DNA of 64,000 bases, taken from Nocardia amikacinitolerans NBRC 108937. GTDB lineage: Bacteria > Actinomycetota > Actinomycetes > Mycobacteriales > Mycobacteriaceae. Both the position numbers and the translations under genes were made by a program. Shown here in pieces: positions 25,306-34,416 of this stretch. The stretch's first letter is position 1. Every line of letters begins with the position of its first letter. The stretch is from assembly GCF_001612615.1 (NCBI RefSeq), contig NZ_BDAU01000002.1, positions 1 to 64,000 of the forward strand, in the 5' to 3' direction. The notes beneath the pieces were generated by a model, which saw only the letters and a program-made list of their open reading frames with translations, ran no database searches and was not told where the DNA came from.

Positions 25306-25328
25306 ATATGAATCTGACGTCAACTTCA
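25306..25328. promoter_or_regulatory. Palindromic operator candidate, site 2
   Basis: TGAATCTGACGTCAACTTCA (25309-25328) plus three preceding bases is identical over 23 bp to 14851-14873. It is placed upstream of the leftward SDR gene. Two exact copies 10.5 kb apart at the two ends of one gene cluster strongly suggest a shared repressor. Confidence 0.8.
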
Positions 25329-25549
25329 CAATCTATAGCCGCGCATCCCCGGCGAGTCAAGACCGCGCAGTCGGCGATCGAGCGCTTTTACGCGTCGGAT
25401 CATCAATAGTCAAGTATTGCGAAACGAACGAGTGAACTGTTTCATGTCTCCAGGGCGGTCGAATCTTCCGCACGGCGACACGGCACGCGTCCGGGGTCGG
25501 CGACGAGAACGTGGGCCCGCACGCACATCGACATTTCGAGGACGCACTG

Positions 25550-26061
25550 ATGAATCGCACTTGCCGCCGATCACAGCCTTCGCTCGCCCGTCGGCTGGCG
25601 ATGGTCACCGCCGTTGTCGCCCCGGCAGCGAGCCCGGCCGCCGGAGCAGGCGTGGTCGACGCCGAGGAACCGCCCTCCGGTGGCGCTCGCGGTGATCTGG
25701 TCAGCGCCCAGCAGTACGCGTTCACGGTGCTCGGCGGCCTGCCGACGCCGACCAAGTGCGCTCCCACGTGGTGCAGGTGGCCTTCGTCGTCGGCTACTCC
25801 CAACGGGGCCAGACAAGCGCGTGGGCAGCCGAGCTGGCGCCCGAATATGCTCCCGAGCTGCAGATGGAGGGGCCCACAAGCGGTGGCGTGCCCGCCGACG
25901 CGCTGAAGGACGCACTCGACAAGCAGGGCAACGAAGGCAACTCCGCCGCGGCGCTGATGGTAGCGATCGGCCACGATGCGGCCTACCCCGAGCCGAACCT
26001 TGACCCCTACCTGACCGAGGCAGGCCGCGCACTGGTGCGGAAACTGCGGGGCGGCTGCGTC
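25550..26061 (+). pseudogene. Secretory lipase (LIP family), internally deleted
   Basis: The first part (ATG 25550, signal-peptide-like MNRTCRRSQPSLARRLAMVT, then VLGGLPTPTK) matches the N-terminus of actinobacterial secretory triacylglycerol lipases. It then jumps, in a different frame, to VAFVVGYSQRGQTSAWAAEL, with the nucleophile elbow GYSQG altered to GYSQR, and to GHDAAYPEPNLDPYLT and LRGGC. Roughly 100 residues between the blocks and the C-terminal third are missing. It is therefore a dead gene created by deletion plus frameshift. Confidence 0.75.
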
Positions 26062-26191
26062 CTCGACAACTCCGCGGCCGGTGCCGGGAAAACGCTCGAC
26101 GACACCCGCATCGGGTTCGGTCGACGCGAGCACCACACATCCCACACGGGTGCGACTGGGCGCCCGTGGTCTCTACCGACAAGGAATTTCG

Positions 26192-26719
26192 ATGTCGAGC
26201 AAATCGTGCGCCGTAGTCGCTCTGATCGCGGCCGCCACCGTGGGCGGTTCGGCTGTGAATGCCGTTCCGGCACAGTCGGATACGTGGAGCAATCAGGTTC
26301 TGGCCGAGCACGACGCGGCGCGGGCGAAGTTCGGTGCGCCACCGCTTTCGTGGAGTACCGACACGTATTCGGCCGCGATGGAGTACGCCCAACGCTGCGA
26401 GTTCCGGCATTCGGACGCCCAAGGCAACTATGGCGAGAACCTGTATGTGAGCACAGATTTGAACGCAGGCATCGAAGACGCGGTCGCGGCGTGGATGGCC
26501 GAATCATCGATGTACGACTACAACCGGCCGAATTTCTCCGCCGCGACCGGCCACTTCACCCAGGTGGTGTGGATGTCCACGAAGCAAGTCGGCGCGGCCG
26601 CCGTCGTCTGCGCGGCAGGCACCATCCTTCCGCAACCAACCATGTTCATCGTTGCCCGCTATACCCCAGCGGGGAACGTTCTCGGTCAGTTCCCCGAGAA
26701 CGTGGGCCGGCCTCGGTAG
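26192..26719 (+). CDS. Secreted CAP-domain (SCP/PR-1-like) protein
   Basis: This 175-residue protein has a signal peptide (MSSKSCAVVALIAAATVGGS, with cleavage near VNAVPA). The CAP/SCP fold is shown by LAEHDAARAKFGAPPLSWS, a CAP histidine in CEFRHSDAQGNYGENLY and the TGHFTQVVWMSTKQVGAA signature. Two cysteines could form a disulfide. CAP proteins are extracellular and of diverse or unknown function. ATG 26192 is preceded by AAGGA. It stands alone between the lipase remnant and the MDR reductase. Confidence 0.85.
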   Translation: MSSKSCAVVALIAAATVGGSAVNAVPAQSDTWSNQVLAEHDAARAKFGAPPLSWSTDTYSAAMEYAQRCEFRHSDAQGNYGENLYVSTDLNAGIEDAVAAWMAESSMYDYNRPNFSAATGHFTQVVWMSTKQVGAAAVVCAAGTILPQPTMFIVARYTPAGNVLGQFPENVGRPR

Positions 26720-26840
26720 ACCCAGTACGCCGACCGGAGGGTCTACCCGCGACACCCGAATCAGTGCCGCTTTCAGGGGCTTCCCCGATGTCCGTGCCCC
26801 GCGCACCGATCTACGGTTTCGGTGATAACGGGTAGCGCGA

Positions 26841-27824
26841 ATGGAGAACCCGATGAAGGCGATCATGCAGGATCGGTACGGAGCACCGGAGGCCCTCGAG
26901 TTCGGGGACGTCGACCCACCTGCGCCCGGCGACGACGAGGTGCTCGTCCGGGTGCACGCCGCCGCGGTCAACGCCCTGGACTGGCATGTGATGCGCGGAG
27001 ATCCGTATCTGGCCCGACCGATGATGGGACTGCGTGGGCCGAGGGCGAAGATCCGCGGCCGCGATTTCGCGGGCCGGGTCGAATCCGTTGGGCGAAACGT
27101 GACGCGACTGAAGGCCGGCGACGAGGTGTTCGGCGAGGCCGATGGCGCCTTCGCCGAGTACCTGGCCGCGCCGGAAGGCGTCGTGGCGCACAAACCCGCT
27201 CGCCTGACCTTCGAGCAGGCGGCCGCGATTCCCTTGGCGGGCAACACCGCACTCATGGGACTGCGGGATCTCGGGCAGGTCCAGCCGGGTCATCGAGTTC
27301 TGATCAATGGCGCCTCCGGCGGCGTCGGCACATTCGCCGTGCAGATCGCCAAAGCCTTCGGCGCGGACGTGACCGGCGTGTGCAGCACCAGGAACGTCGA
27401 CCAGACGCTGGCGCTCGGGGCGGACCGCGTCGTCGACTACACGAGCGACGACTTCACCACCGGCACAACGCGATACGACCTGATCTTCGATCTCGTCGGC
27501 AACCGCTCGCTGACCGAATCCCGGCGAGTGCTGACATCCACCGGAAAGCTCGTCCTGTCCGGCGGCGGCGTGTACCGCGGCGGCTCGATCGTCGGGCCGA
27601 TGGCGCTCATGGTGAAGGGCATGGTGTTGGCGCGCTTCGCCCGCTGGGTGGACGTTCTCCAGGCAGAGCAGCGCGCCGCCAATCTGAAGGCGCTCGCCGA
27701 GCTTGCCGAAGCCGGGAAGCTCACACCGGTGATCGAGCGGACCTACCCGCTGAGCGAGGCCGCCTCGGCCATCCACTATCTGGAAACCGAGCACGCGCGC
27801 GCGAAAGTCGTCATCACCGTCTGA
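26841..27824 (+). CDS. Zinc-free MDR NAD(P)H-dependent reductase
   Basis: This 327-residue medium-chain dehydrogenase/reductase of the quinone-oxidoreductase type lacks the structural zinc cysteines. It has LVRVHAAAVNALDWHVMRG, GRDFAGRVESVG, the nucleotide-binding NGASGGVGTFAVQIAKAFGA and a C-terminal ARAKVVITV. It likely reduces quinones or enones with NADPH. ATG 26841 or 26853 (MKAIMQDRYG) could be the start. A strong hairpin follows the stop, so it is probably monocistronic. Confidence 0.87.
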   Translation: MENPMKAIMQDRYGAPEALEFGDVDPPAPGDDEVLVRVHAAAVNALDWHVMRGDPYLARPMMGLRGPRAKIRGRDFAGRVESVGRNVTRLKAGDEVFGEADGAFAEYLAAPEGVVAHKPARLTFEQAAAIPLAGNTALMGLRDLGQVQPGHRVLINGASGGVGTFAVQIAKAFGADVTGVCSTRNVDQTLALGADRVVDYTSDDFTTGTTRYDLIFDLVGNRSLTESRRVLTSTGKLVLSGGGVYRGGSIVGPMALMVKGMVLARFARWVDVLQAEQRAANLKALAELAEAGKLTPVIERTYPLSEAASAIHYLETEHARAKVVITV

Positions 27825-27841
27825 CGACAACCGCCGCGATT

Positions 27842-27875
27842 CTGCCCGAGCGGCGCGCGCCCGCTGCTCGGGCAG
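27842..27875 (+). terminator. Hairpin terminator after the MDR reductase
   Basis: ctgcccgagc and gctcgggcag form a perfect 10-bp stem 17 bp past the stop codon, with a GC-rich 14-base loop and no U-run, as is usual in actinobacteria. From here to 28408 I see no gene. Confidence 0.6.
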
Positions 27876-28408
27876 GGAAGCGCCGTACGGCAACTGCAAT
27901 CGGGGCATCGGCGATGCCCACCTGGCGCGAACTCCGGCCACCAGCCGGTCGCCCGCAGGCTACCGGGGACCTACACAAGACGCCGACGCTGCAACTAGCG
28001 AATTGCTTTGCGGGCCAGCGCAATACCGCATGCGCGAGGCCACGACGCCGCGAGCCGACTGCCGCACACCCTCCCCTGCGGCTACCGCACCCTAAGTTAC
28101 CAGAGATTATCCAATGGCGTCCCCTAGGGCGCACCCTCGCCAGTTCGTCGACTCACGACACCCTTGCGCCGCTGCGAGGCGCAGCCAAGTCATGAAAGAT
28201 GCGCCAAACCATCGAACAACAGCCGACCGAGCACGACGACGCAACCCACCGCAAAGTCGCGGAGAACGCCGGAACCTCACATCGAGCAAAACGCGGACAG
28301 CCCTCCAACGAGCTGCTAAGTTAATAGCAATTCCTCGACCGCTCGGCGACAGGCATGGCCTGTCGCCGCAGGGTCGGGGTCTGCTCGTACTCAATGAGGA
28401 GTGACGTC

Positions 28409-29650
28409 ATGGATGGACTCAACAGACGTGATGCGTTGAAGGCCAGCGGGATTCTCGGGGCGCTCGGCGCTCTGGCGATCGTTTCGCCCGCGCGGGCGGA
28501 GCCGTGGACCTGGTCACCGCAGGGCTCGGTGGCCGGATCCGGATCCGGCGCCGACCCGATGACGGTGTGGGATCCCGAGGCCGACGAGTTGGTCGCCAGG
28601 TTGATCGAAAGGGGCGAAGTCCCCCGGGTCAACGAGTTGTTGCGGACCTGGACCAGGAACGGCCAACCCCTGCCGGACGGTTTGCCTTCGGAGTTGCGCG
28701 ATTTCATGGAGTACGCGCGTCAGCTGCCGCAGTGGACCGATCGGGCAAAGCTGGGCACCGCGATCGAGTTCAACAAGAAGCGCGGACTCTATCTCGGCGT
28801 GCTCTATGGTTTCGCCAGCGGCATGATGAGCACCGTCATTCCCAAGGAGGCGCGTGCGGTCTACTACTCCAAAGGCGGGCAAGACCTCAAGGACCGCATC
28901 TCCAAAACCGCCAAACTCGGGTACGACATCGGCAGCAACAATGCCTACGGCCCCGACGGGGAAATGGTCGTCACCTGCGTGAAAACCCGGCTGGTCCACG
29001 CGGCGGTGCGGCATCTGCTGCCGCAGTCACCGCACTGGGTGCACTCCGCCGAGGAAGACATTCCGATCAGCCAGAACGACATCATGGTCACCTGGCACAG
29101 CCTGCCGACGACCGTCATGAGGCACCTGACCGCCTGGAAAGTGCCGATCCCGCCGCACGAATCCGAGGCATTCCTGCACTCCTGGCAGGTGGCCGCGCAC
29201 ATGCTCGGCGTCCGCGACGAATACATCCCCAATTCGTGGGCCGAAGCCAATTCCCAAGCGGCGCAGGTCCTCGATCCCATCATCGCGGCGACGCCCGAGG
29301 GCGCGAGGCTGGCCGACCGACTCTTGGGACTTGGCGCCAATCTCGACTTCGCGATCCTGAGCAAGCCGGTCCTCGGGTCGTTCACCCGCTTCCTGCTCGG
29401 CGACAAGATCGCCGACGGGCTGTCCATCCCGAGGGAACCGGTCTGGGACCCGCTGCTCCGATTCAGCTGGGGCCCTTTCATCGCCGTGCGCGAGGGCCTG
29501 CTCACCGCCGTCCCGCCCGCGGCGGACGCCTACTGGCTCCTCGACGAATTCCTCCGCAAAGCCGTCCTGGTCTATCTGGCCGAACTGCGCATGCCGATCA
29601 GCATCGAACTCCCGATGATGAACCGCGACATGAGCGTGCCACCGCGCTGA
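28409..29650 (+). CDS. lcp: Latex clearing protein (rubber oxygenase)
   Basis: This 413-residue secreted b-type cytochrome dioxygenase cleaves cis-1,4-polyisoprene to oligo-isoprenoids with aldehyde and ketone ends. It has a Tat signal ([20 protein letters not shown], cleavage after ARA) and the DUF2236 core. Residues matching the functional set of the Streptomyces K30 enzyme are present with a one-residue offset: Glu147 in [10 protein letters not shown], Arg163, Lys166 and Thr167 in RISKTAK, and haem ligand His197 in [14 protein letters not shown] 28409 follows GAGGA. No TetR-type LcpR gene is adjacent. glbN begins 22 bp downstream, apparently in the same transcript. Confidence 0.93.
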   Translation: MDGLNRRDALKASGILGALGALAIVSPARAEPWTWSPQGSVAGSGSGADPMTVWDPEADELVARLIERGEVPRVNELLRTWTRNGQPLPDGLPSELRDFMEYARQLPQWTDRAKLGTAIEFNKKRGLYLGVLYGFASGMMSTVIPKEARAVYYSKGGQDLKDRISKTAKLGYDIGSNNAYGPDGEMVVTCVKTRLVHAAVRHLLPQSPHWVHSAEEDIPISQNDIMVTWHSLPTTVMRHLTAWKVPIPPHESEAFLHSWQVAAHMLGVRDEYIPNSWAEANSQAAQVLDPIIAATPEGARLADRLLGLGANLDFAILSKPVLGSFTRFLLGDKIADGLSIPREPVWDPLLRFSWGPFIAVREGLLTAVPPAADAYWLLDEFLRKAVLVYLAELRMPISIELPMMNRDMSVPPR

Positions 29651-29672
29651 ATCACGGTCGGGTGTTGAAACG

Positions 29673-30077
29673 ATGTCTGCTGCTTTCTCTTTCGAGCCCA
29701 CGTCGCTACCGGGCGAGGCCGCGCCGATCTTCGAACGGATCGGCGGCCGCCAAGCCCTGGAGACGGTCGTCGAAGACTTCTACGCGCGCGTCCTCGCCGA
29801 CGAGGAACTGCGCCCATTCTTCGCCGGCACCAACATGTCCCGCATGAAAGGTCGACAGGTCGAGTTCTTCGCCGCCACCCTCGGCGGACCCGATCCCTAC
29901 ATCGGCCCCCCGATGAAACAGGTACACCAAGGCCGCGGCATCACCCGGCATCATTTCGCCCTCGTGGCAGGCCATCTCACCGATGCGCTGATCGCCGCGG
30001 GAGTGCCGCCGGAACTGGTTGCTCAAATCCTTGCCGCGGTGTCCTCGCTAGCCGATGACATCGCCTCGAACCCGTGA
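29673..30077 (+). CDS. glbN: Truncated haemoglobin, group I (trHbN type)
   Basis: This 134-residue globin is very close to mycobacterial trHb[22 protein letters not shown] with B10 Tyr37, then [17 protein letters not shown] and the proximal His85 in [11 protein letters not shown]. trHbN converts nitric oxide and oxygen to nitrate and also binds oxygen. The N-terminal extension ([15 protein letters not shown]) replaces the basic pre-A helix of M. tuberculosis HbN. Location 22 bp after lcp suggests co-expression with the oxygen-using rubber oxygenase. Confidence 0.9.
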   Translation: MSAAFSFEPTSLPGEAAPIFERIGGRQALETVVEDFYARVLADEELRPFFAGTNMSRMKGRQVEFFAATLGGPDPYIGPPMKQVHQGRGITRHHFALVAGHLTDALIAAGVPPELVAQILAAVSSLADDIASNP

Positions 30078-30211
30078 TCGAACGACACACGGTCCCATGG
30101 CGGGACCTTCGGCGCCCGTTTCCTGCTGGTCCGCCGAAATGGTCGTCTATCACCTTGTGCCACAACGCATTCCCAGCAGGGTGTGCCCTCACCTATTCAA
30201 GGAGCGCGATA

Positions 30212-30547
30212 ATGCGTACTACCCTTCGCCTTGCCGCCGCCTCGGTCGCGGCGGCGAGCCTCGTCGGCACCGCGACCGCCGCGACAGCCGAACCCAGCCC
30301 ATCGCCGGTCGCGGCCCCCCAACCCGGAACCGGCTCGTCGGCCGTCGACTCCGGATCGGCGGCGGCCCGCTCGGCCGTGGACTTCCTCCAGCACGGCGAC
30401 ATCATCGGAATCATCGTCCTCCTCGGCGTCACCCCCTTCCAGATGCTGACCGGCGGCATCTGCGACCTCGCCACGCTGTCGGCACTCCCGAACCCGTGCA
30501 GGCCGATGGCTCCCCGATACGCGACGACAAGTCCTGTCGCGAATTAG
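30212..30547 (+). CDS. Small secreted protein, 111 aa
   Basis: ATG 30212 follows AAGGAG and gives a signal peptide (MRTTLRLAAASVAAASLVGT, cleavage near TAEPSP), a Pro/Ser/Gly linker and a hydrophobic segment (DIIGIIVLLGVTPFQMLTGG). Two cysteines are near the C-terminus (GICDL, NPCRP). It resembles small exported proteins frequent in Nocardia with no assigned function. It follows glbN by 134 bp, so it is possibly independent. Confidence 0.65.
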   Translation: MRTTLRLAAASVAAASLVGTATAATAEPSPSPVAAPQPGTGSSAVDSGSAAARSAVDFLQHGDIIGIIVLLGVTPFQMLTGGICDLATLSALPNPCRPMAPRYATTSPVAN

Positions 30548-30706
30548 ACACCTGGCGCGAAACGTCGCCAGTGCTTTGCCATTGTGGCCACGGACCGTAG
30601 TTCCGGTGAGATCGGATGCGCTATCTTTGTTTGCGGAGTACTGGTCAAGATCCACATGGCGCAATCTCTCATCTCATGGCACATCCGGCCCGAGGAGGAT
30701 TCGACT

Positions 30707-32218
30707 ATGACGACGTTCGCACCAGTCACCATCCAGCAGGCGCAGTTCCCGATCGTTGAATCGTTCACCCAGGACACTGTGACCAACCCGCACTGGCAAC
30801 TGCTCGGCAGCGCTCGGCTCAACGGCGGCAGCCTCGAGCTCACGCCCAACGCCAATTCCCAGGCCGGGACGGCGTTTCTCGATCAGGCGTTCTCGTCCAA
30901 GCTCGGCGTCACCATCGACTTCGACTACTCGTGCGAGGGAGGGTCCACGCTCGGCGACGGCTTCAGCGTCTACGTGATCGACGGTGAGCACACAACGCAG
31001 CCCGGCGGCATCGGCGCCGCACTTGGCTACTCCGTCACGAAATCGTCGCAAGAACAAATCGTCGCGCCGGGAGTCACAGCCGGATTCGTGGGCGTCGGCT
31101 TCGACAATTACGGAAACTTCGCTACGCCGCTCGCCGGTACAGGAGGCGGCGCACAACGGCCAAACACCGTCGGGGTACGCGGACCCGGCAGTCTGCGAGA
31201 GGGGTTCCGCTGGCTGACAGGCGTGCAAGTGCCGGGCGGATTTCGCGCGGCATGGGAGCGCGGTGCGCACATCCAGATCTCCATCATCGGCGGCCGATTG
31301 ACCGTGCGTCACGCTGACAAAGCCAACCCGAACGGCACCCTGCTGATCGACAACTTCGATCTCGCCAGCACCAACGGCAGGGCACCGGTGCCTGAGACCT
31401 TCAAGCTGGGTTTGGCCGCAGGAACGGGCGCCGCGACTGCGTCCCACCGGATCAGGAACCTCACGGTTACCCTGCCCGCGGACATGCCGCTGGAGATGAG
31501 CGGGCCGCAGCAGGCGGAGTCGGGACACCGGATCACCTACACCATCGACGTGCAGAATCTCGGCCCCAACGACAGCCCTGACGCCGTGCTGGAAGGTGCG
31601 ATTCCGACGGAACTGACCGACCTGGAGCTCACCTGCCACGCCGAGAACGGAGCCGTCTGCGGCACCGGTTCGGTCCGGAACGGCTTGCACCTGCCGATCG
31701 ATCTCCCCAAAGGCAGCAAGGCGACCGTCAGCCTGTCCGGCACCATCGACCCGCAGTACGAGGGCCGCCTCACCTGCACAAGCATGATCACCTCGCCGAC
31801 ACGCGCGAACACCGCCAAGCAGCATTCCGGCTCGGTCACCACCGACGTCGAGCAGCCTCCCGTGACGGTCACTCCCAAGATTGTCGGGCAGTGGGCCCAG
31901 ACGTGGCCCGAGGACGCGAAGGGATGGGTCATCAGCTACGAACTCGCTCTGGCCGCTCGCGAGCAGCGGGTGGTGTGGTGGGAGATCCGCTTCGACGTAC
32001 CGGCACGAACCCGCATCAATCCCCAGCAGAGTCAGTGGTACAAGGTGGTCAAGGACGGCACCGACGGATCCGTCGTCATCGCAACGCCCGACGACACCCA
32101 CACCATCGAGCCCGGCACGCCCCTGACTGTGGCCGTGCAGGTCCTCTATCCGACCCAGCACGAGGCCGGCGACGGCACACTGCGCAACCTGCACGCCACG
32201 GAGGTGACCAGCCCATAA
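30707..32218 (+). CDS. L-type lectin-like / DUF11 / cellulose-binding-like protein without signal peptide
   Basis: This 503-residue protein starts at an ATG preceded by GAGGAGG. Residues about 15-260 look like a legume-type (L-type) lectin sandwich (FDYSCEGGSTLGDGFSVYVIDG, AGFVGVGFDNYGNF). Residues about 262-365 form a DUF11 beta domain (YTIDVQNLGPNDSPDAVLEG, ITSPTRANT). The C-terminal 110 residues resemble a CBM2-like binding domain (GWVISYELALAARE, VVWWEIRFDVP). Such domains are normally extracellular, yet the N-terminus (MTTFAPVTIQQAQFPIVESF) has no signal peptide. A hairpin terminator follows at 32287. Confidence 0.7.
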   Translation: MTTFAPVTIQQAQFPIVESFTQDTVTNPHWQLLGSARLNGGSLELTPNANSQAGTAFLDQAFSSKLGVTIDFDYSCEGGSTLGDGFSVYVIDGEHTTQPGGIGAALGYSVTKSSQEQIVAPGVTAGFVGVGFDNYGNFATPLAGTGGGAQRPNTVGVRGPGSLREGFRWLTGVQVPGGFRAAWERGAHIQISIIGGRLTVRHADKANPNGTLLIDNFDLASTNGRAPVPETFKLGLAAGTGAATASHRIRNLTVTLPADMPLEMSGPQQAESGHRITYTIDVQNLGPNDSPDAVLEGAIPTELTDLELTCHAENGAVCGTGSVRNGLHLPIDLPKGSKATVSLSGTIDPQYEGRLTCTSMITSPTRANTAKQHSGSVTTDVEQPPVTVTPKIVGQWAQTWPEDAKGWVISYELALAAREQRVVWWEIRFDVPARTRINPQQSQWYKVVKDGTDGSVVIATPDDTHTIEPGTPLTVAVQVLYPTQHEAGDGTLRNLHATEVTSP

Positions 32219-32286
32219 GTCTGGTGTGGAGCGACAACTAGGCCACATCGGGCAGGTCTTCTGTTCGCGGTGTCATCTCGTCAAGC

Positions 32287-32321
32287 GCCCGCCGGGGTAG
32301 AAAGGACCACCCCCGGCGGGC
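32287..32321 (+). terminator. Strong hairpin after the lectin-like gene
   Basis: gcccgccgggg and ccccggcgggc pair perfectly (11 bp) across 13 bases, 69 bp past the stop. The rest of the gap to 32803 contains a 70-codon minus-strand frame (32345-32557) with weak support and no family match. Confidence 0.65.
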
Positions 32322-32803
32322 CCTTCCGTGCAGAACAAGCGAAGTCACTCGGGTCGTGCCGCGAGTTCGGCAACGGATCTTGTTCCCACCGACAAGAACA
32401 CCGTCCCCTCCCGCGTCGAAGCGATCAAAGCGATAGACCCCTGAACGCTGGACCTGTCCCCGTCGACGCGCCAACTGGTGACGGTCACAGCTTCCAGACC
32501 AGGAGCCGACGCCGACCGTGCGAACTGTCGTTCAGTACGTTCTGACTCCTCGAACATGTTCTAGAGCGTCGGAAACTCGGCCGATCACCGCACAAGCCCG
32601 GCATGCTTCCCGGCACGAACCGTCCTGGGAATCAGCCACATAACCCACAACACCCACACGCGAGCAACAAACCGAACATTTGGGACTTCTCCCGAACCGG
32701 TTCCAGAAGTTACTGCCCGTTACTACCATGCAGTCAGATCGCGCCACTGTCCCAGCCAGATGGTGCGGCACGACCGCGAACAAGGAAGTAGGGGGTTGCG
32801 ACG

Positions 32804-34378
32804 ATGCACTCTCTGGTGCGCATGCGCCGAATCAGACCGCTCGCCCTGGTCACCGCGGCGGTGATCGCCGCGATGACGGTGCCCGGCAGCGCCTCGGCCG
32901 ATCTGCAGTCCGACATCGCCACGGCCGTCCAGGAATTCCTCGATGTCGGCCGAAAGTCGGTGCCGCGCGCGGACTGCGGACCGGATTCGATGCCCGAACC
33001 CGGTCTCCAGGGCGACGTGCCCGCCGCCGATCGCGACAGCGGGCGCAGCACGCTGGGCTATCGGTGCAACATGTCGATGGTCGGCCAATTCGCCGGGCGC
33101 GGAGCGGGTATCACCTCCACCAGCTTCGAACACTGCGCCTATATGGGCTCGTTCTTTCCCGGTGATCTGATCAGCGAAGGCCGCGGCGTCCAGGTGCTCG
33201 ACGTCTCGGATCCGGCCGACCCGCGCCCGACGGTCACGCTCACCGAACCCGCCATGCTGGCGGGCACCTGGGAGAGCCTGAAGGTCAATGCCGAGCGCAA
33301 ACTGCTGGTGGGAACCGGCGTCCCGGTCGGCATCGGCGTCGGCTATCTGTCTGTCTACGACATCTCCGATTGCGCGCACCCACGCCTGCTCAATCCCGGC
33401 CCCGGCACCAATCTGGCGATGCCCCTGCCGATTACGACCCACGAGGGCGGCTTCTCCCCCGACGGACGCACCTACTGGGCCTCCGGCATCGCGCCCGGCT
33501 TCGTCAGCGCCGTCGATCTCACCGATCCGGCCAACCCGCGCGTCATCTGGCAGGGCTTGACCGGCATCGAAGCGCATGGCTTCGGCATCAGCCCCGACGG
33601 CAACCGCATGTATCTGTCCGCGCTGGGCGGTTTCACCGTGCTCGACATCAGCGCCGTGCAGCGGCGTGACCCGAACCCGCAGGTGCACCACATCGGCCGC
33701 ACGTTCTGGACCGACGGCTGGGCGACCCAGCACAGCATCCCCGTCAGCTATGACGGCAAGCCCTATCTGTTCACCGTCGACGAAGGGGGTTCCGGCGGTG
33801 TGAAACTCATCGATGTCTCCGACGACACCGCGCCCAAGGTCGCCAACAAACTGAAGCTCGAGATCAACCTGCCGCAGCATCTCGACGCCAATATCGGCTC
33901 CTCCATGGGCGGTTCGGCGTTCGCCTACGAATCGCACTACTGCGCCGCCGACCGCCAGGAGAATCCGACGGCGCTGGCCTGCGGGTGGATCTCCTCCGGA
34001 ATCCGGGTCTTCGACGTGCGCGATCCGTTCGCGGTGCGCGAGATCGCCTACTTCAACCCGCCCGCGCGCACCGGACGCAATCTCGAGTTGTGGAACTCCC
34101 CGCACGCCTTGGCCTCGATCATCGGCGTCCCGCTGATGAGCGCACCGCCCGCCGCGCGCGCCGTGCTGGAGGGGCAGTTCAACCCGGCCGACGCCCTCAC
34201 ACCCCGCACCGGACGGCTCGCCTTCGGCGACGTCTCCACCGACTGGTGCTTCTCCCCGCCCGAATGGCGCGGCAACGACTTGTATGTCGCGTGCTCGGAC
34301 AACGGGTTCATGGTGTTGCGGCTCGACGAGGCGGTGTACAGCCCGCCCGCCGACCAGCGTTCGATCGTCGGCTCGTGA
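32804..34378 (+). CDS. Secreted LVIVD-repeat beta-propeller protein
   Basis: This 524-residue exported protein has a signal peptide (RIRPLALVTAAVIAAMTVPG, cleavage after ASA). Its propeller is built from LVIVD-type repeats, seen as GVQVLDVSDPADPRP, YLSVYDISDCAHPRLL, FVSAVDLTDPANPRVI, VKLIDVSDDTAPKV and IRVFDVRDPFAVREI. Several cysteines suggest an oxidising location. The function of this family is not established. The DUF305 gene follows 38 bp later, a common partnership in actinobacteria. Confidence 0.85.
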   Translation: MHSLVRMRRIRPLALVTAAVIAAMTVPGSASADLQSDIATAVQEFLDVGRKSVPRADCGPDSMPEPGLQGDVPAADRDSGRSTLGYRCNMSMVGQFAGRGAGITSTSFEHCAYMGSFFPGDLISEGRGVQVLDVSDPADPRPTVTLTEPAMLAGTWESLKVNAERKLLVGTGVPVGIGVGYLSVYDISDCAHPRLLNPGPGTNLAMPLPITTHEGGFSPDGRTYWASGIAPGFVSAVDLTDPANPRVIWQGLTGIEAHGFGISPDGNRMYLSALGGFTVLDISAVQRRDPNPQVHHIGRTFWTDGWATQHSIPVSYDGKPYLFTVDEGGSGGVKLIDVSDDTAPKVANKLKLEINLPQHLDANIGSSMGGSAFAYESHYCAADRQENPTALACGWISSGIRVFDVRDPFAVREIAYFNPPARTGRNLELWNSPHALASIIGVPLMSAPPAARAVLEGQFNPADALTPRTGRLAFGDVSTDWCFSPPEWRGNDLYVACSDNGFMVLRLDEAVYSPPADQRSIVGS

Positions 34379-34416
34379 ACGACGGCGACGGAGCCGAGCC
34401 GCTGGGAGGTGGAGTC

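Noticed and set aside
32345..32557. 70-codon minus-strand frame between the lectin-like and LVIVD genes
   Set aside because: Composition is somewhat protein-like but there is no ribosome site and no recognisable family; not enough to call a gene.
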